Below are positions 18,907 to 27,174 of a stretch of 64,000 nucleotides of DNA, one piece after another; positions within the stretch are counted from its first letter, which is position 1, and every line of letters starts with the position of its first letter. Under the pieces are notes generated by a model. It ran no database searches. It was not told where the DNA came from and saw only the letters and a program-made list of their open reading frames with translations. A program made the translations under genes and the position numbers. The stretch is taken from positions 4,535,001-4,599,000 of the forward strand of contig NZ_LT629705.1 in assembly GCF_900103875.1 (NCBI RefSeq), written 5' to 3'. This DNA is from Pseudomonas arsenicoxydans (lineage in GTDB: Bacteria; Pseudomonadota; Gammaproteobacteria; Pseudomonadales; Pseudomonadaceae).

Positions 18907-19345
18907 CCACCATTTGCAAAGACGTAAGCGAGTCGACCGCTTTTTCAGAAGAACAACGGCTGGATAGATAGCTAGACAGGTTCCCGTAGGTAAGCATCAC
19001 AGACATCCAATGCAGTATTGGTCGGTTGACTCTCGCCATTCGCAATGATTCATAACGCCAAGAGAAAGCCAATGCCGCATATCGCGCAACAGCCTCGAGG
19101 GTTTCTAAGGAGGTTCTTTATCTTGAATCAGCTACAACGGCACATCCCGTAATCTGCAACCTGAAAAAATATCAACCATGCAAAATACCCGAGCAAAACA
19201 GGTCGTGAAATATCTCAACCCATTGAATTGGCTAAATTTTCGCAGGTGAGGGCTATTGGCACATCCTATGCAAATTCTTGGTTCCCGCGTAGCGTTGGCA
19301 CATTGATCGACGCGCGTCTAACCGTGATTACTGAAGGAATCCGAC
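18907..19345. other. Divergent intergenic region of cioAB and the hemerythrin gene
   Basis: About 440 bases, AT-rich toward 19130-19260, must hold the promoters of cioA (leftward) and the hemerythrin gene (rightward). I see no clear operator palindrome. TGAAGGAAT just before 19346 is the ribosome site of the right-hand gene. Confidence 0.5.
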
Positions 19346-19822
19346 ATGAACGCCATTGACCTTTTGAAAGCAGACCATGAGCGTGTTAAGGCCATCCTCG
19401 GTCAGCTCAGCGAGTCAACGGAGCGCGGCATCAAGAAGCGCACCGAACTACTGGCCAAGCTGGAGATGGAGATCACCATTCATACCAAGTTGGAGGAAGA
19501 AATCCTCTACCCTGCGTTCAAAGAAGCCGGGGGTAAAGAACAAGAAGTGATGTACTTCGAAGCGAAGGAAGAACACCGAACAGTAGACTCACTGGTGCTC
19601 CCAGACTTGAAAGCGACCGATCCTGGCACTCCAGAATTTTCTGGCCGTGTGAAAGTGGTCAAGGAATTCTTGGAACATCACATCGAGGAAGAAGAAACAG
19701 AGATGTTTCCTCAAGCGAACAAACTCCTCGGTAAGGCTAAGCTGAATGAACTCGGGCAGCAGATGGAAGAAATGAAAGCGGCATACAAAAAATCGCTTTC
19801 GAGCTCAAGTCTGGCGGCATAA
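19346..19822 (+). CDS. Hemerythrin-domain protein (HHE)
   Basis: The 158-residue helical protein has the HHE iron ligands: LLKADHERVKAIL, ITIHTKLEEEILYPAF, EAKEEHRTVDSL and FLEHHIEEEETEMFPQA. Such proteins bind a di-iron site and sense or handle oxygen, nitric oxide or peroxide in the cytoplasm. Being divergent from a bd-type oxidase fits a role in oxygen or nitrosative stress, though that is inference. AAGGAAT precedes the ATG and a terminator follows closely. Confidence 0.92.
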   Translation: MNAIDLLKADHERVKAILGQLSESTERGIKKRTELLAKLEMEITIHTKLEEEILYPAFKEAGGKEQEVMYFEAKEEHRTVDSLVLPDLKATDPGTPEFSGRVKVVKEFLEHHIEEEETEMFPQANKLLGKAKLNELGQQMEEMKAAYKKSLSSSSLAA

Positions 19823-19838
19823 TTGAATTGATCGAATC

Positions 19839-19865
19839 GGCCTGGCTTAACGCCGGGCCTTTTTG
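19839..19865 (+). terminator. Rho-independent terminator of the hemerythrin gene
   Basis: GGCCTGGC and GCCGGGCC arms around a short loop are followed by TTTTT, 17 bases after the stop codon. Confidence 0.85.
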
Positions 19866-19870
19866 TGTCC

Positions 19871-19898
19871 AAAAAAAGCCCGCATTTTTCAGCGGGCT
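19871..19898 (-). terminator. Rho-independent terminator, minus strand
   Basis: Read on the minus strand, AGCCCGC and GCGGGCT arms are followed by seven T. It faces the hemerythrin terminator and would end transcription from the remnant at 19905-20160. Confidence 0.75.
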
Positions 19899-19904
19899 AA
19901 TGAG

Positions 19905-20160
19905 GTCACTCACGCGAGCATCCTGCTCGTACATGTTTGAGATTTGTCCATGGCAAAACGTTTCATTGATGGGAGAGCAGTCAGACCAACGGGGCCTTAG
20001 GTAGGCACTCGTGCGGTCGGCGAGGATGGTGGTCTCGTATTGAATCTCTCGACGATAAAAGCCCAGACGCACCTTCGGCGATCCGAACATCTTGGCATTG
20101 TGCTCGTTGAGCTCGGGGTCATTAATACGCGAAGTTAGAATTCTAGGCGAAACTTGTAAA
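19905..20160 (-). pseudogene. Possible C-terminal fragment of an unknown protein
   Basis: A minus-strand frame without a start reads INDPELNEHNAKMFGSPKVR, then GFYRREIQYETTILADRTSA and YLRPRWSDC, which looks like real protein. It ends near a good minus-strand terminator at 19871-19898. I do not recognise the family and cannot find an N-terminus or ribosome site. Best read as the 3' remains of a decayed gene. Confidence 0.35.
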
Positions 20161-20362
20161 TCCTTGGGAGATTATGACACCTATTAGGGAGGCATAGTCT
20201 TGAAAGGAGCTGATGCGAAGACATAGCTCGCATGAAGGTGTTCAACGTTTCTGTACTACGATCGACGAAAGGTTCGGCGCTGAAATAAGGGATTCCGAAA
20301 TGTTTCGTCATTTTCCATCATGACGAGGGCCAAATGGGATAGGAGTGACGCGTTAGGGTGCA

Positions 20363-20809
20363 TCAGTTCTCTCGCGCAATAATCGAGATCTTACCGTTAC
20401 GCTCAATGATCGCGAATTTGATTTCTTCCAGTTTCTCGATGCCCTGACTAGAGCGCGCGGCCTCCATGACATCGGCCTCCACCAAGCGGGCAAGACGCAG
20501 CCGCCCATGCAAAAGTTTGCCGTTCTCCACGATAATCGTAGGCTCGCCGTCGATCAGCCGTGACAGCCATCCGGAACGCTGTTTGAGCAGGGAAAGCCCG
20601 ACATCAATGGCGATCAGGGTCACGATGACCAGCATCGAATTAGTCAGCGAAAAATCGTCTCCCAGTAGCGCTTGCTGGGTAGCCTCGCCGATCATCAACA
20701 ACAAGACGAAATCAAAGGTTGTCAGCTCGGCCAGTGATCTTCGTCCGGCGACCTTGAATAGCACCATGAGCGCCATGTACATCACCGCCGCACGCAATAC
20801 GGAATCCAT
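20363..20809 (-). CDS. DUF421 (YetF-like) membrane protein
   Basis: The 148-residue protein has three N-terminal hydrophobic segments (about 5-20, 30-48, 55-75; AGRRSLAELTTFDFVLLLMI) and a C-terminal DUF421 beta domain with GEPTIIVENGKLLHGRLRLA and a final IIERNGKISII. YetF proteins are short inner-membrane proteins of unknown function linked to spore or stress physiology in Gram-positives. It is the last gene of an apparent three-gene unit (cinA-like, membrane protein, yetF-like), seven bases after its neighbour. Confidence 0.88.
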   Translation of the reverse strand: MDSVLRAAVMYMALMVLFKVAGRRSLAELTTFDFVLLLMIGEATQQALLGDDFSLTNSMLVIVTLIAIDVGLSLLKQRSGWLSRLIDGEPTIIVENGKLLHGRLRLARLVEADVMEAARSSQGIEKLEEIKFAIIERNGKISIIAREN

Positions 20810-20816
20810 AGGTCAC

Positions 20817-21335
20817 CTACGGGAAAATGAACTGATTAAGGGGCACATCACTTGTCCCCGGCAAAACGATGCGGCTGCGGAACCAACCAAGTCCATCGCC
20901 CCGCAGAGTAATGAAAAGATCGGCTTGACCTTGGGTGTCGGTCTGCACCCATAGTCGAATCCCTTCAGCAGAACTCCTTGCGCGCAGCGGTACAGGCTGT
21001 AGCGTCTCGATGCTGAAGCCCTCCAGCATCTCCCCAGCCAACTCCAACTCCACGGTGGACTCCGGAGCAGCACCCAGGCTGATTTTCATCGAGTTGGTCG
21101 AGCCGTTGCGGTGGAACATCTCGTATTCCACCCTGACCCTGCCATCCTCACTGCGGATGTCTCGGGAACTGAGTAATCCCCGAGAAAATAGGCCCGACAG
21201 CCCCAATACCATCAGTAAAACCAGCACGTACCATCCCCAGCGCTCAAAACGCCAGACCTTCATCTGATAGGCCATGTCCTCGCGTACAGGACATTTACGA
21301 CTGCTCAAGTCTGGATGCTCGAGATCATCGTTCAT
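20817..21335 (-). CDS. Membrane-anchored hypothetical protein, 172 aa
   Basis: One hydrophobic segment (about 33-50; WYVLVLLMVLGLSGLF) follows a charged N-terminus, and the rest is a beta-rich periplasmic part (VELELAGEMLEGFSIETL; DLFITLRGDGLGWFRSRI). I recognise the pattern from pseudomonad proteins that sit next to YetF-like genes, with no assigned function. The ATG overlaps the stop of the cinA-like gene, and yetF follows after seven bases, so translation is probably coupled. Confidence 0.8.
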   Translation of the reverse strand: MNDDLEHPDLSSRKCPVREDMAYQMKVWRFERWGWYVLVLLMVLGLSGLFSRGLLSSRDIRSEDGRVRVEYEMFHRNGSTNSMKISLGAAPESTVELELAGEMLEGFSIETLQPVPLRARSSAEGIRLWVQTDTQGQADLFITLRGDGLGWFRSRIVLPGTSDVPLNQFIFP

Positions 21336-21841
21336 CAGGTTTCACCTCTGCCCGCCACTAATGCGCGCCAATGAAAATGCGGTAACCATTGCATTGCGTA
21401 TTCTGTAGCGGCTAGTTGCACCTGGCAGCGAGTGCCGACAAACCGATGCTCGCGACTGAAGACACATTGCTTACCCTTGGACTGAAAAGCCCACGCGAAG
21501 CAAATGGTGCCGGCGGGAATACCGTCGATATCCTCCGGCCCAAGGATACCAGTGGTGGCTACGGCGACGTTGGCGGTGCTGTCTCGCAGGGCGCCCATCG
21601 CCATCTCGCGTGCGACCTCCACACTTGTCAGGTTAAATGTTTCGATGGTGCGCGGACTGACATGTAAAAGGCGCTGTTTGGCCTGCGGCGAATACACCAC
21701 GTAACCGCACTCGATGAACTCGCCGCTGCCTTCGACCTCCGACAATAGCGTGATGATTTTTCCGGCCGTGCACGATTCGGCCGTTGTCAGTACCAAAGAG
21801 TTATCGCGCAGGTATACGACAGTGTCGTCAGCGATAGGCAT
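21335..21841 (-). CDS. CinA C-terminal domain protein (nicotinamide-nucleotide amidohydrolase-like)
   Basis: The 168-residue protein is a stand-alone PncC/CinA C-terminal domain: LTTAESCTAGKIITLLSEVE, SVEVAREMAMGALRDSTANV and VATTGILGPEDIDGIPAGTI. The family deamidates nicotinamide mononucleotide in pyridine nucleotide recycling. Divergence from the housekeeping copy (GILGPEDIDG instead of the commoner GIAGPxGG) suggests an accessory paralogue. First gene of a three-gene unit by overlap with the next gene. Confidence 0.85.
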   Translation of the reverse strand: MPIADDTVVYLRDNSLVLTTAESCTAGKIITLLSEVEGSGEFIECGYVVYSPQAKQRLLHVSPRTIETFNLTSVEVAREMAMGALRDSTANVAVATTGILGPEDIDGIPAGTICFAWAFQSKGKQCVFSREHRFVGTRCQVQLAATEYAMQWLPHFHWRALVAGRGET

Positions 21842-21902
21842 GAGCAGGAATCACGAAATTACAGCATGACAGGGTAAGAAAACGCCGACATAACGAAATC
21901 CC

Positions 21903-22151
21903 TCAGTGATAGTCCTCTCCGGCAACCGCACGTAGATACGCTTGGTCAGCCTCGATGCGTAAATCCCGCCATTCAATCCAGGTCACGATGTGAAGACGAT
22001 CCATCTCATCGGTCTGACGAAGCAATTCGTCATGATAGGCATCAGGGCAATTCATGCGTAGGGGCCTGTCTTCCAGCGTTCGGTGCCACGCATCAAGTGC
22101 CCGAATCCTCAACGCCCAGGTCGGCGTAAGCAAATCTTTAAAGGCGTTCAT
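21903..22151 (-). CDS. Small orphan-family protein, intact paralogue
   Basis: Starting at MNAFKDLLTPTWALRIRALD, the protein carries AWHRTLEDRPLRMNCPD and YHDELLRQTDEMDRLHIVTW. The spacing of W, RM and LLRQTDEM equals that of 26041-26298 and the broken 4386-4583 copy. An upstream in-frame ATG at 22205 is possible. Helical, soluble, function unknown. Confidence 0.6.
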   Translation of the reverse strand: MNAFKDLLTPTWALRIRALDAWHRTLEDRPLRMNCPDAYHDELLRQTDEMDRLHIVTWIEWRDLRIEADQAYLRAVAGEDYH

Positions 22152-22205
22152 CTCGAGCTCATCGGATGTTTCATGGTGGATCAGCGGATTCCCAAAATGG
22201 TTCAC

Positions 22206-22497
22206 AACGACTGACGAGCAGTCAACGACACTCTCAACAAGGCTGACGACGGAGAGAGGAGTTCATTATCTGGCTCCCGACGCGCTTCGGCGCCTCAGGC
22301 CTTATTAGGTATGCGTCCGGGTAACACACCTTTCTGACTCCAACGTCTACTTGTTACGAACACGCCATCGCCACTGATCAACGCACGCGAGTGATCGGAA
22401 TGTTACCGACGTATGGCTTGGTGAGGATCAAAAACTCAACGCCATGGGCTCTGGCTGGTGGCACTATGAAGGTTGACTTCGACGGTGAGTAACAGCG
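22206..22497. other. Intergenic stretch
   Basis: No supported gene. It is the boundary between the cinA block and the IS66 scar region. Confidence 0.4.
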
Positions 22498-22752
22498 ATG
22501 CAAACTCGGCGGCTGGACAACGAGCAGTTACGCGCGATGATAACGAGCCAGATAGACCTTCGCGATGCCCTTAGGATATTGGCAGCTCGGGCACCTGTGA
22601 TGAATTCGCGTCGCTTAGAGTCTGCGTATTGGGGTTTGCTTTCACTGCTAATCCTCAGCGCAGATCTTTGGGCGTTGATGATTGGCGAAATGATCGTCAA
22701 GGAAATGAACTGCTTAGGCGATCAGCGTAATTGGCATTCAACGGAATGTTAA
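22498..22752 (+). CDS. Possible small membrane protein, 84 aa
   Basis: The frame reads RLDNEQLRAMITSQIDLRDA, then a hydrophobic segment LLSLLILSADLWALMIGEMI. It resembles small membrane proteins but has no clear ribosome site or known family. Its 3' end abuts the IS66 remnant, so the last residues may be altered by the insertion. Confidence 0.35.
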   Translation: MQTRRLDNEQLRAMITSQIDLRDALRILAARAPVMNSRRLESAYWGLLSLLILSADLWALMIGEMIVKEMNCLGDQRNWHSTEC

Positions 22753-22763
22753 GCGCTTCAATT

Positions 22764-24101
22764 TATGGTGAGCGTCTACCCGACACTCTGCGTGATGGAA
22801 CGGTCGCACCATCGGTGCGGGAGCAATTCGGTAATTTCACTCGCTCGCTGCGTTACCAGCCGCGTCAGCACATCTTTGAGATAGGCATACGGATCATGAC
22901 CATTCATGCGCGCCGACTGGATCAAACTCATGATTGCCGCTGCTTGTTTGCCGCTGCGTAGAGACCCAGCAAACAACCAGTTGGAGCGGCCGAGCGCCCA
23001 CGGCCGTATCTGGTTTTCGACCGCGTTATTATCTATGGGCACTGCCCCGTCCTCGATATATCGAGCCAGTGCGGCCCAGCGCTTTAGGCTGTAATCCAGT
23101 GCTTTGGCGATAGCCGATCCTTCGGGCACAAGATCACGCTGGGCCAGCATCCAGGTATGTAGTGCATTGAGTATTGGCGCCGCTTTTTCCTGACGTATTC
23201 TCCAGCGATTTTCGTCGGTCATGTCCCGCGCTTGCCGTTCGATTTCGTACAACCCGCCAATCGAGTGAAGCGCCTGTTCGGCCAGTTGGCTTTTGTTGGT
23301 CGCATGCAGATCGAAGAACTTACGGCGGGCATGCGCCATGCAGCCGATTTCAGTGATGCCTTGCTGGAAGCTTGCTTTGTAGCCAGCGAAATCGTCGCAC
23401 ACCAACTTGCCATTCCACTGGCCAACGAAGTTACGCGCATGTTCGCCCGCACGGCTCGGGCTGAAGTCATAAACCACTGCCTTGATCGCTGAAACGGCGT
23501 AGTGCAATAGGCCCAAACGTAGGCACGATGGGTCTTCTTCTGGCCCGGCGCGAGCATCTGCACTGGCGTTTCGTCAGCGTGGATCACGCCTTGGGCAAGT
23601 ACCGTTTCGCGTAACGCATCGACCAGCGGCTGGAGCTGCACGCCGGTTTGGCCGACCCATTGCGCCAGTGTCGAGCGAGCAATAGCCAAGCCGGCACGGC
23701 CAAAGATTTTCTCTTGCCGATACAGCGGCAAATGGTCAGCGAACTTGGCCACCATCACATGAGCCAACAGGCCTGCGGTCGGGATGCCTTTGTCGATCAC
23801 TTGCGCCGGCACTGGTGCCTGGATAAGCGTTTCACACTCGCGGCAGACCCATTTTCCACGTACGTGTTGCTCGACCGTGAACACGCCCGGCGTGTAATCC
23901 AACTTCTCGCTGACGTCTTCGCCGACGCGCTGTAGCTGGCAGCCGCACGCGCACTGGGTGTTCTCAGGTTCGTGGCGGATCACCGTGCGTGGAAACTGCT
24001 GTGGCAATGGTGCACGCTTGGGCTGCTGACGCGGTTTGGCCGGTGCCGCAGACGGGTTGACCGCCTGTAACTCAGCCTCGATTGCTGCGATATCAGCCTA
24101 T
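22764..24101 (-). mobile_element. IS66-family element, truncated and frameshifted (tnpC relic)
   Basis: The minus strand encodes most of TnpC. One frame (24007 to about 23495) gives IRHEPENTQCACGCQLQRVG with the zinc-binding Cys set, GVIHADETPVQMLAPGQKKT (first catalytic Asp) and RAYVWAYC. The next frame (about 23516 to 22776) gives VCDDFAGYKASFQQGITEIG, CMAHARRKFFDLH and GHDPYAYLKDVLTRL near the end. One indel near 23495 separates them. The N-terminal region is cut off at about 24101 by the dispersed repeat, and no tnpA or tnpB is present. It cannot move by itself. Confidence 0.9.
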
Positions 24102-24102
24102 C

Positions 24103-24149
24103 TGACCGTCACACAGTCGTGAGCCGGGCTTTGCCCGAAGGATCGACTT
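24103..24149 (+). repeat. 47-bp dispersed repeat, copy 2
   Basis: 41 of 47 positions match 174-220. The core GAGCCGGGCTTTGCCCGAAG forms a GGGC/GCCC hairpin. It starts exactly where the IS66 transposase is cut and ends where the short-chain dehydrogenase remnant begins, so it marks a rearrangement joint. Confidence 0.55.
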
Positions 24150-24463
24150 CCCCGATACGCTGAGCAAAGAACTGCTGCCGTTCAACATTTCATGACCGCA
24201 GTGGCGCCCGGCTCGTTCCGCACTGATTGGGCAGGTCGCTCGATGCTGCGCACTCCACGCAGCATTGCCGATTACGACGCCAGTTTCGACTCGGTACGTA
24301 AAGCGCGCGAAGAAAAGAGCGGCAAGCAGCTTGGCGACCCGCGCAAAGCTGCGCAAGCGATGTTGCAGATCATTGCGAGCCCACGCCGGCTGCACACTTG
24401 CTTTTAGGTAGCGATGCACTGAGCCTGGTGCTTGACAAACTCAGTAGTGCTGCCAACGATTGA
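24150..24463 (+). pseudogene. Short-chain dehydrogenase C-terminal fragment
   Basis: The frame from 24192 reads MTAVAPGSFRTDWAGRSMLR and DYDASFDSVRKAREEKSGKQ, the post-catalytic part of an SDR oxidoreductase (PGxxxTDW). A one-base shift near 24385 moves the end (AHLLLGSDALSLVLDKLSSA) into another frame, closing at 24463. The Rossmann core and catalytic Tyr are gone. SDR genes next to an AraC regulator are a common pseudomonad pair, and the AraC remnant follows here. Confidence 0.8.
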
Positions 24464-24524
24464 TCAATTGGAACAATTGACCCGTTCAACCGACTGCTGA
24501 GTAGTAAGCAAACGAGGGGGGTCA

Positions 24525-24878
24525 ATGACCCAGGTCGATTTAGGCACATCACACATGGTGCAGTTGATGGAAAAGCTCGCGCCGGTTGAGGGCTATAATC
24601 TAAGCCCCTTGGACGACATCCGTTTTTTGCGCTCGAACCGTCCGCTGACACGCACTCCGGTTTTTTACGACCCCGGCATAGTGATCCTGTGCCAAGGGAG
24701 CAAGCGCGGCTATCTGTGCGATGATGTCTACATTTACGACGCCCAGCATTATCTCGTGGTATCCGTCCCCGTGCCCTTCACCATGGAGACTGACGCAAGC
24801 GAGTTCGAACCGATGCTGGCTGTTTACATGCGTCTAAACTTCCCTATTGCCAGTGAGTTGGTGCTGCCCCCCCCCTGA
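24525..24878 (+). pseudogene. AraC-family regulator, N-terminal domain only
   Basis: The 117 residues match the AraC-type cupin-like input domain (LSPLDDIRFLRSNRPLTRTP; YDPGIVILCQGSKRGYL; YLVVSVPVPFTMETDAS). The frame ends inside C9 (24867-24875), and no helix-turn-helix domain is found in any frame afterwards. The regulator of the adjacent SDR remnant is therefore also dead. The C run could be a slippage site, but the missing 3' half shows a deletion as well. Confidence 0.85.
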
Positions 24879-24905
24879 AAAACCTGACCTAGTTAACCCC
24901 CTAAT

Positions 24906-25475
24906 TTATGGTGCTAGGATGTATTCATGAAAGATTTTTGGCCCATGGGTGTCATCGATATTACTGGTAAATCCCATGCTAACCGCCAATCCGTGCATCG
25001 CCTCGTTACCAGAGGAATCTAACGATGAGATTTTGCTGAAGCCTTGACGTGTCGCGGTATCCATCAAATGTTGTAACAGTAATGTAGCGACACCGTGTCG
25101 TTGCCAGCGGTCGCAAACAGCAACGGCGAACTCGCAATGAGCATCGCCTTCGTAAGCCCCGTAACGCGCAGTGCCGATTTCAACGAGCTGATTGCCCTCG
25201 TAAACCAAAGCGATGTAGGCCATCCGATCGTGCAGGTTGATGTCCATGAGCCGATCGTGGGGCTCGACTAAATTGCTGAACGAAGCTAAAAAATGAAAAT
25301 GCGGCTTGCCTTTGCCTAGGTCGTTAAAAAAGGCTAAATCCCGATCTCGATCAGAGTCCATCAGCTCACGGATCAGCAAGGGAGTACCATCCCGCAGTGA
25401 TTCGACCCAGTATTCTCCTGTCAGACCGTCTGTTTCATCCTTGAAACGTTTGTTAATGCTTGCGTCATATGCCAT
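24906..25475 (-). CDS. GNAT-family N-acetyltransferase
   Basis: The 189-residue protein has the GNAT core: LVEIGTARYGAYEGDAHCEF (beta 4), AVAVCDRWQRHGVATLLLQH (acetyl-CoA loop Q-R-x-G-V-A) and a C-terminal GNEAMHGLAVSMGFT. It lies in one piece and starts at an ATG behind GGAG. The N-terminal 60 residues (DGTPLLIRELMDSDRDRDLA) are like those of pseudomonad acetyltransferases that act on amino or protein substrates. The substrate is unknown. No operon partner. Confidence 0.88.
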   Translation of the reverse strand: MAYDASINKRFKDETDGLTGEYWVESLRDGTPLLIRELMDSDRDRDLAFFNDLGKGKPHFHFLASFSNLVEPHDRLMDINLHDRMAYIALVYEGNQLVEIGTARYGAYEGDAHCEFAVAVCDRWQRHGVATLLLQHLMDTATRQGFSKISSLDSSGNEAMHGLAVSMGFTSNIDDTHGPKIFHEYILAP

Positions 25476-25715
25476 GGGATGAACTCCAACTCGTTATTAG
25501 GTGCTGCTCATTCAGCCTAGTCCTAAGCGAAGTGAGCTGGAGCGATATCGGCCCATAGGCAGAAAAAATGGACAGCCGGCGCATTCTTTATTTGAAGAGC
25601 GTGATGAGGGCGAGGTAGGGTTCAATGGCAGTGGTGGCCAGAGGCTGCCGCTAACGCAACCATCATCGCCATAGATTGAAGCCGGCGCGGCATACCGCTA
25701 GGCTTTTAAATTCTA

Positions 25716-25976
25716 CTATGACGCGCGTTTGTACGTCTTGCAGGGAGTTACGCGTTTCATTCTGGCCTCCTCTTTCAGCTCGGCTACTAGGGTTGCGATG
25801 GCATGACTGCTGACAAGTTTAGTCGAATCTACTCCGATGACCGTTAGCTCTTTCTTTTCCGTATCGGCGTCGAGCAACTGAACAGTCATGCGATTGTCCG
25901 CGCATATGGAGCAAATGCATTTCATTGGCAGGAATGCTGATTCAATTATGTGACGTAGTTCCAAGTGCGAAATCAT
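25716..25976 (-). CDS. DUF1652 family protein
   Basis: ATG 25976 follows GGAGGG; the upstream in-frame extension is rejected. The product opens MISHLELRHIIESAFLPMKC and ends SHAIATLVAELKEEARMKRV, the DUF1652 layout found throughout Pseudomonas. Family function unknown. The next small gene (26041-26298) lies upstream on the same strand, 64 bases away, so the two could share a transcript. Confidence 0.85.
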   Translation of the reverse strand: MISHLELRHIIESAFLPMKCICSICADNRMTVQLLDADTEKKELTVIGVDSTKLVSSHAIATLVAELKEEARMKRVTPCKTYKRAS

Positions 25977-26040
25977 TGGAAAGCCCTCCAAATCATCCTT
26001 CCGCTCATAGCGATTTGGGATGAGGATATAATTTTTTGTT

Positions 26041-26298
26041 CTAAATCGGTTTGACGGCTTGACTAAAGACAGGCGGTAAACCTCCGCCACTCTTATCTTC
26101 CACAGAGCGCGTATAAGCCACCGTCGCCACCTGTATTAAGATTTTTCTCTCTTCCGGATCAATGATTCCCTTTTCCCGAAAATTGTCGGCCAGACGTAGT
26201 AATTCGTCGTACTGCTCCTGCGTATCCATCCGAATTTCAGGGTTCACCAGCAGCTCATGCCAAGTGGAAAAGGCCTGCACCTTGGCTTCGTCGTTCAT
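26041..26298 (-). CDS. Small orphan-family protein, intact paralogue
   Basis: GGAG precedes ATG 26298. The product reads MNDEAKVQAFSTWHELLVNP, EIRMDTQEQYDELLRLADNF and IIDPEERKILIQVATVAYTR. Positions of W, IRM and YDELLRLAD match 21903-22151 and the dead copy at 4386-4583. The last 15 residues are rich in Gly and Pro and may be a later extension. Soluble helical protein, function unknown. Confidence 0.65.
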   Translation of the reverse strand: MNDEAKVQAFSTWHELLVNPEIRMDTQEQYDELLRLADNFREKGIIDPEERKILIQVATVAYTRSVEDKSGGGLPPVFSQAVKPI

Positions 26299-26439
26299 GA
26301 TCGAATCTCCACATTGATATGAAACAATAGAGGCTGCAGGGATTGAGGGTTTCCATGTACGCGACGTGCGGTAGGCGATCTGCACGTGTAATTTTTTGCC
26401 GTACAGCACCTGCCAAGACCCAGTCCTCGCTACGGTGAA

Positions 26440-26745
26440 GCTTATAGCCGAGCCCTGTCTGTGGCCCAGGGGGCTATCAGGTCGGCAATTTCCCGCTAGG
26501 TTGGATGGAGTGGAATGACAAGTTCAGGGGCATCTCTCGTGCCTTCTGGAAAGGCGACGACGAAATGGTGGGTTACTTTGCCAAGATATTGACCAGTCAA
26601 TCGATGTGGCCGTATGCCTGACTCATCCGTTAACTTCATTACCGCCCACGATTGCTTCACGCTGAACGACCTTGTCTCGTGCAACGAGAAACACAACGAG
26701 GCCAATTACAAGGATAACCGGCCATTCAGTGCTCATGTTCGAGCT
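26440..26745 (+). pseudogene. glgX: Glycogen debranching enzyme (GlgX) internal fragment
   Basis: One frame reads GGYQVGNFPLGWMEWNDKFR, GISRAFWKGDDEMVGYFAK. Then, after a small deletion and a frame change, SVNFITAHDCFTLNDLVSCN and EKHNEANYKDN follow. This is the catalytic barrel region of GlgX, including the FITAHD motif. Nothing of the N- or C-terminal parts remains. It is a relic of a gene normally some 2.1 kb long. Confidence 0.85.
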
Positions 26746-26906
26746 GATAACCTTCTGCGAAAAGTAGAAGCGAAAGGCGATAAAACCGCAGCGGCGTTCG
26801 TGTTCTGCGGCTCCTCCGTTCGATGATTCGCGAAAGACTGAACGACTCAGAGCCTATGCTTTCGAAAAATTGAACGCTCAAATTTCGAGATGCGAGGAGA
26901 GATCTC

Positions 26907-27089
26907 ATGACTGCTAAAAGCTCCGTTTCCTCAATAAAAAGTAAAGGGCCGAAGGATTCTGCACTCGTCTCAGACCTATCAGAAACAGGATTAACAGATG
27001 ACGAACGAGTCGTTAGGGAAGATAAATTCCTTGGCGACGAACCACGTGTGGAACCCGGCCCAGCCGATTTGGAAAGACTGAAGGATTAA
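26907..27089 (+). CDS. Hypothetical small acidic protein, 60 aa
   Basis: GAGGAGAG precedes the ATG at a good distance. The product is hydrophilic and probably disordered (SSVSSIKSKGPKDSALVSDL; EPRVEPGPADLERLKD). No family recognised. Support rests on the ribosome site and composition. Confidence 0.45.
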   Translation: MTAKSSVSSIKSKGPKDSALVSDLSETGLTDDERVVREDKFLGDEPRVEPGPADLERLKD

Positions 27090-27174
27090 AGCCGGTTCGG
27101 CCTGGTATCGGCGTGAACAATATTTCGAAATACGACATCTACTACTTGAACTTTGCTTTATGGAGATGCCACGC

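Noticed and set aside
24867..24875. C9 as a phase-variation switch of the AraC gene
   Set aside because: The rest of the AraC gene is absent in all frames, so slippage cannot restore it.
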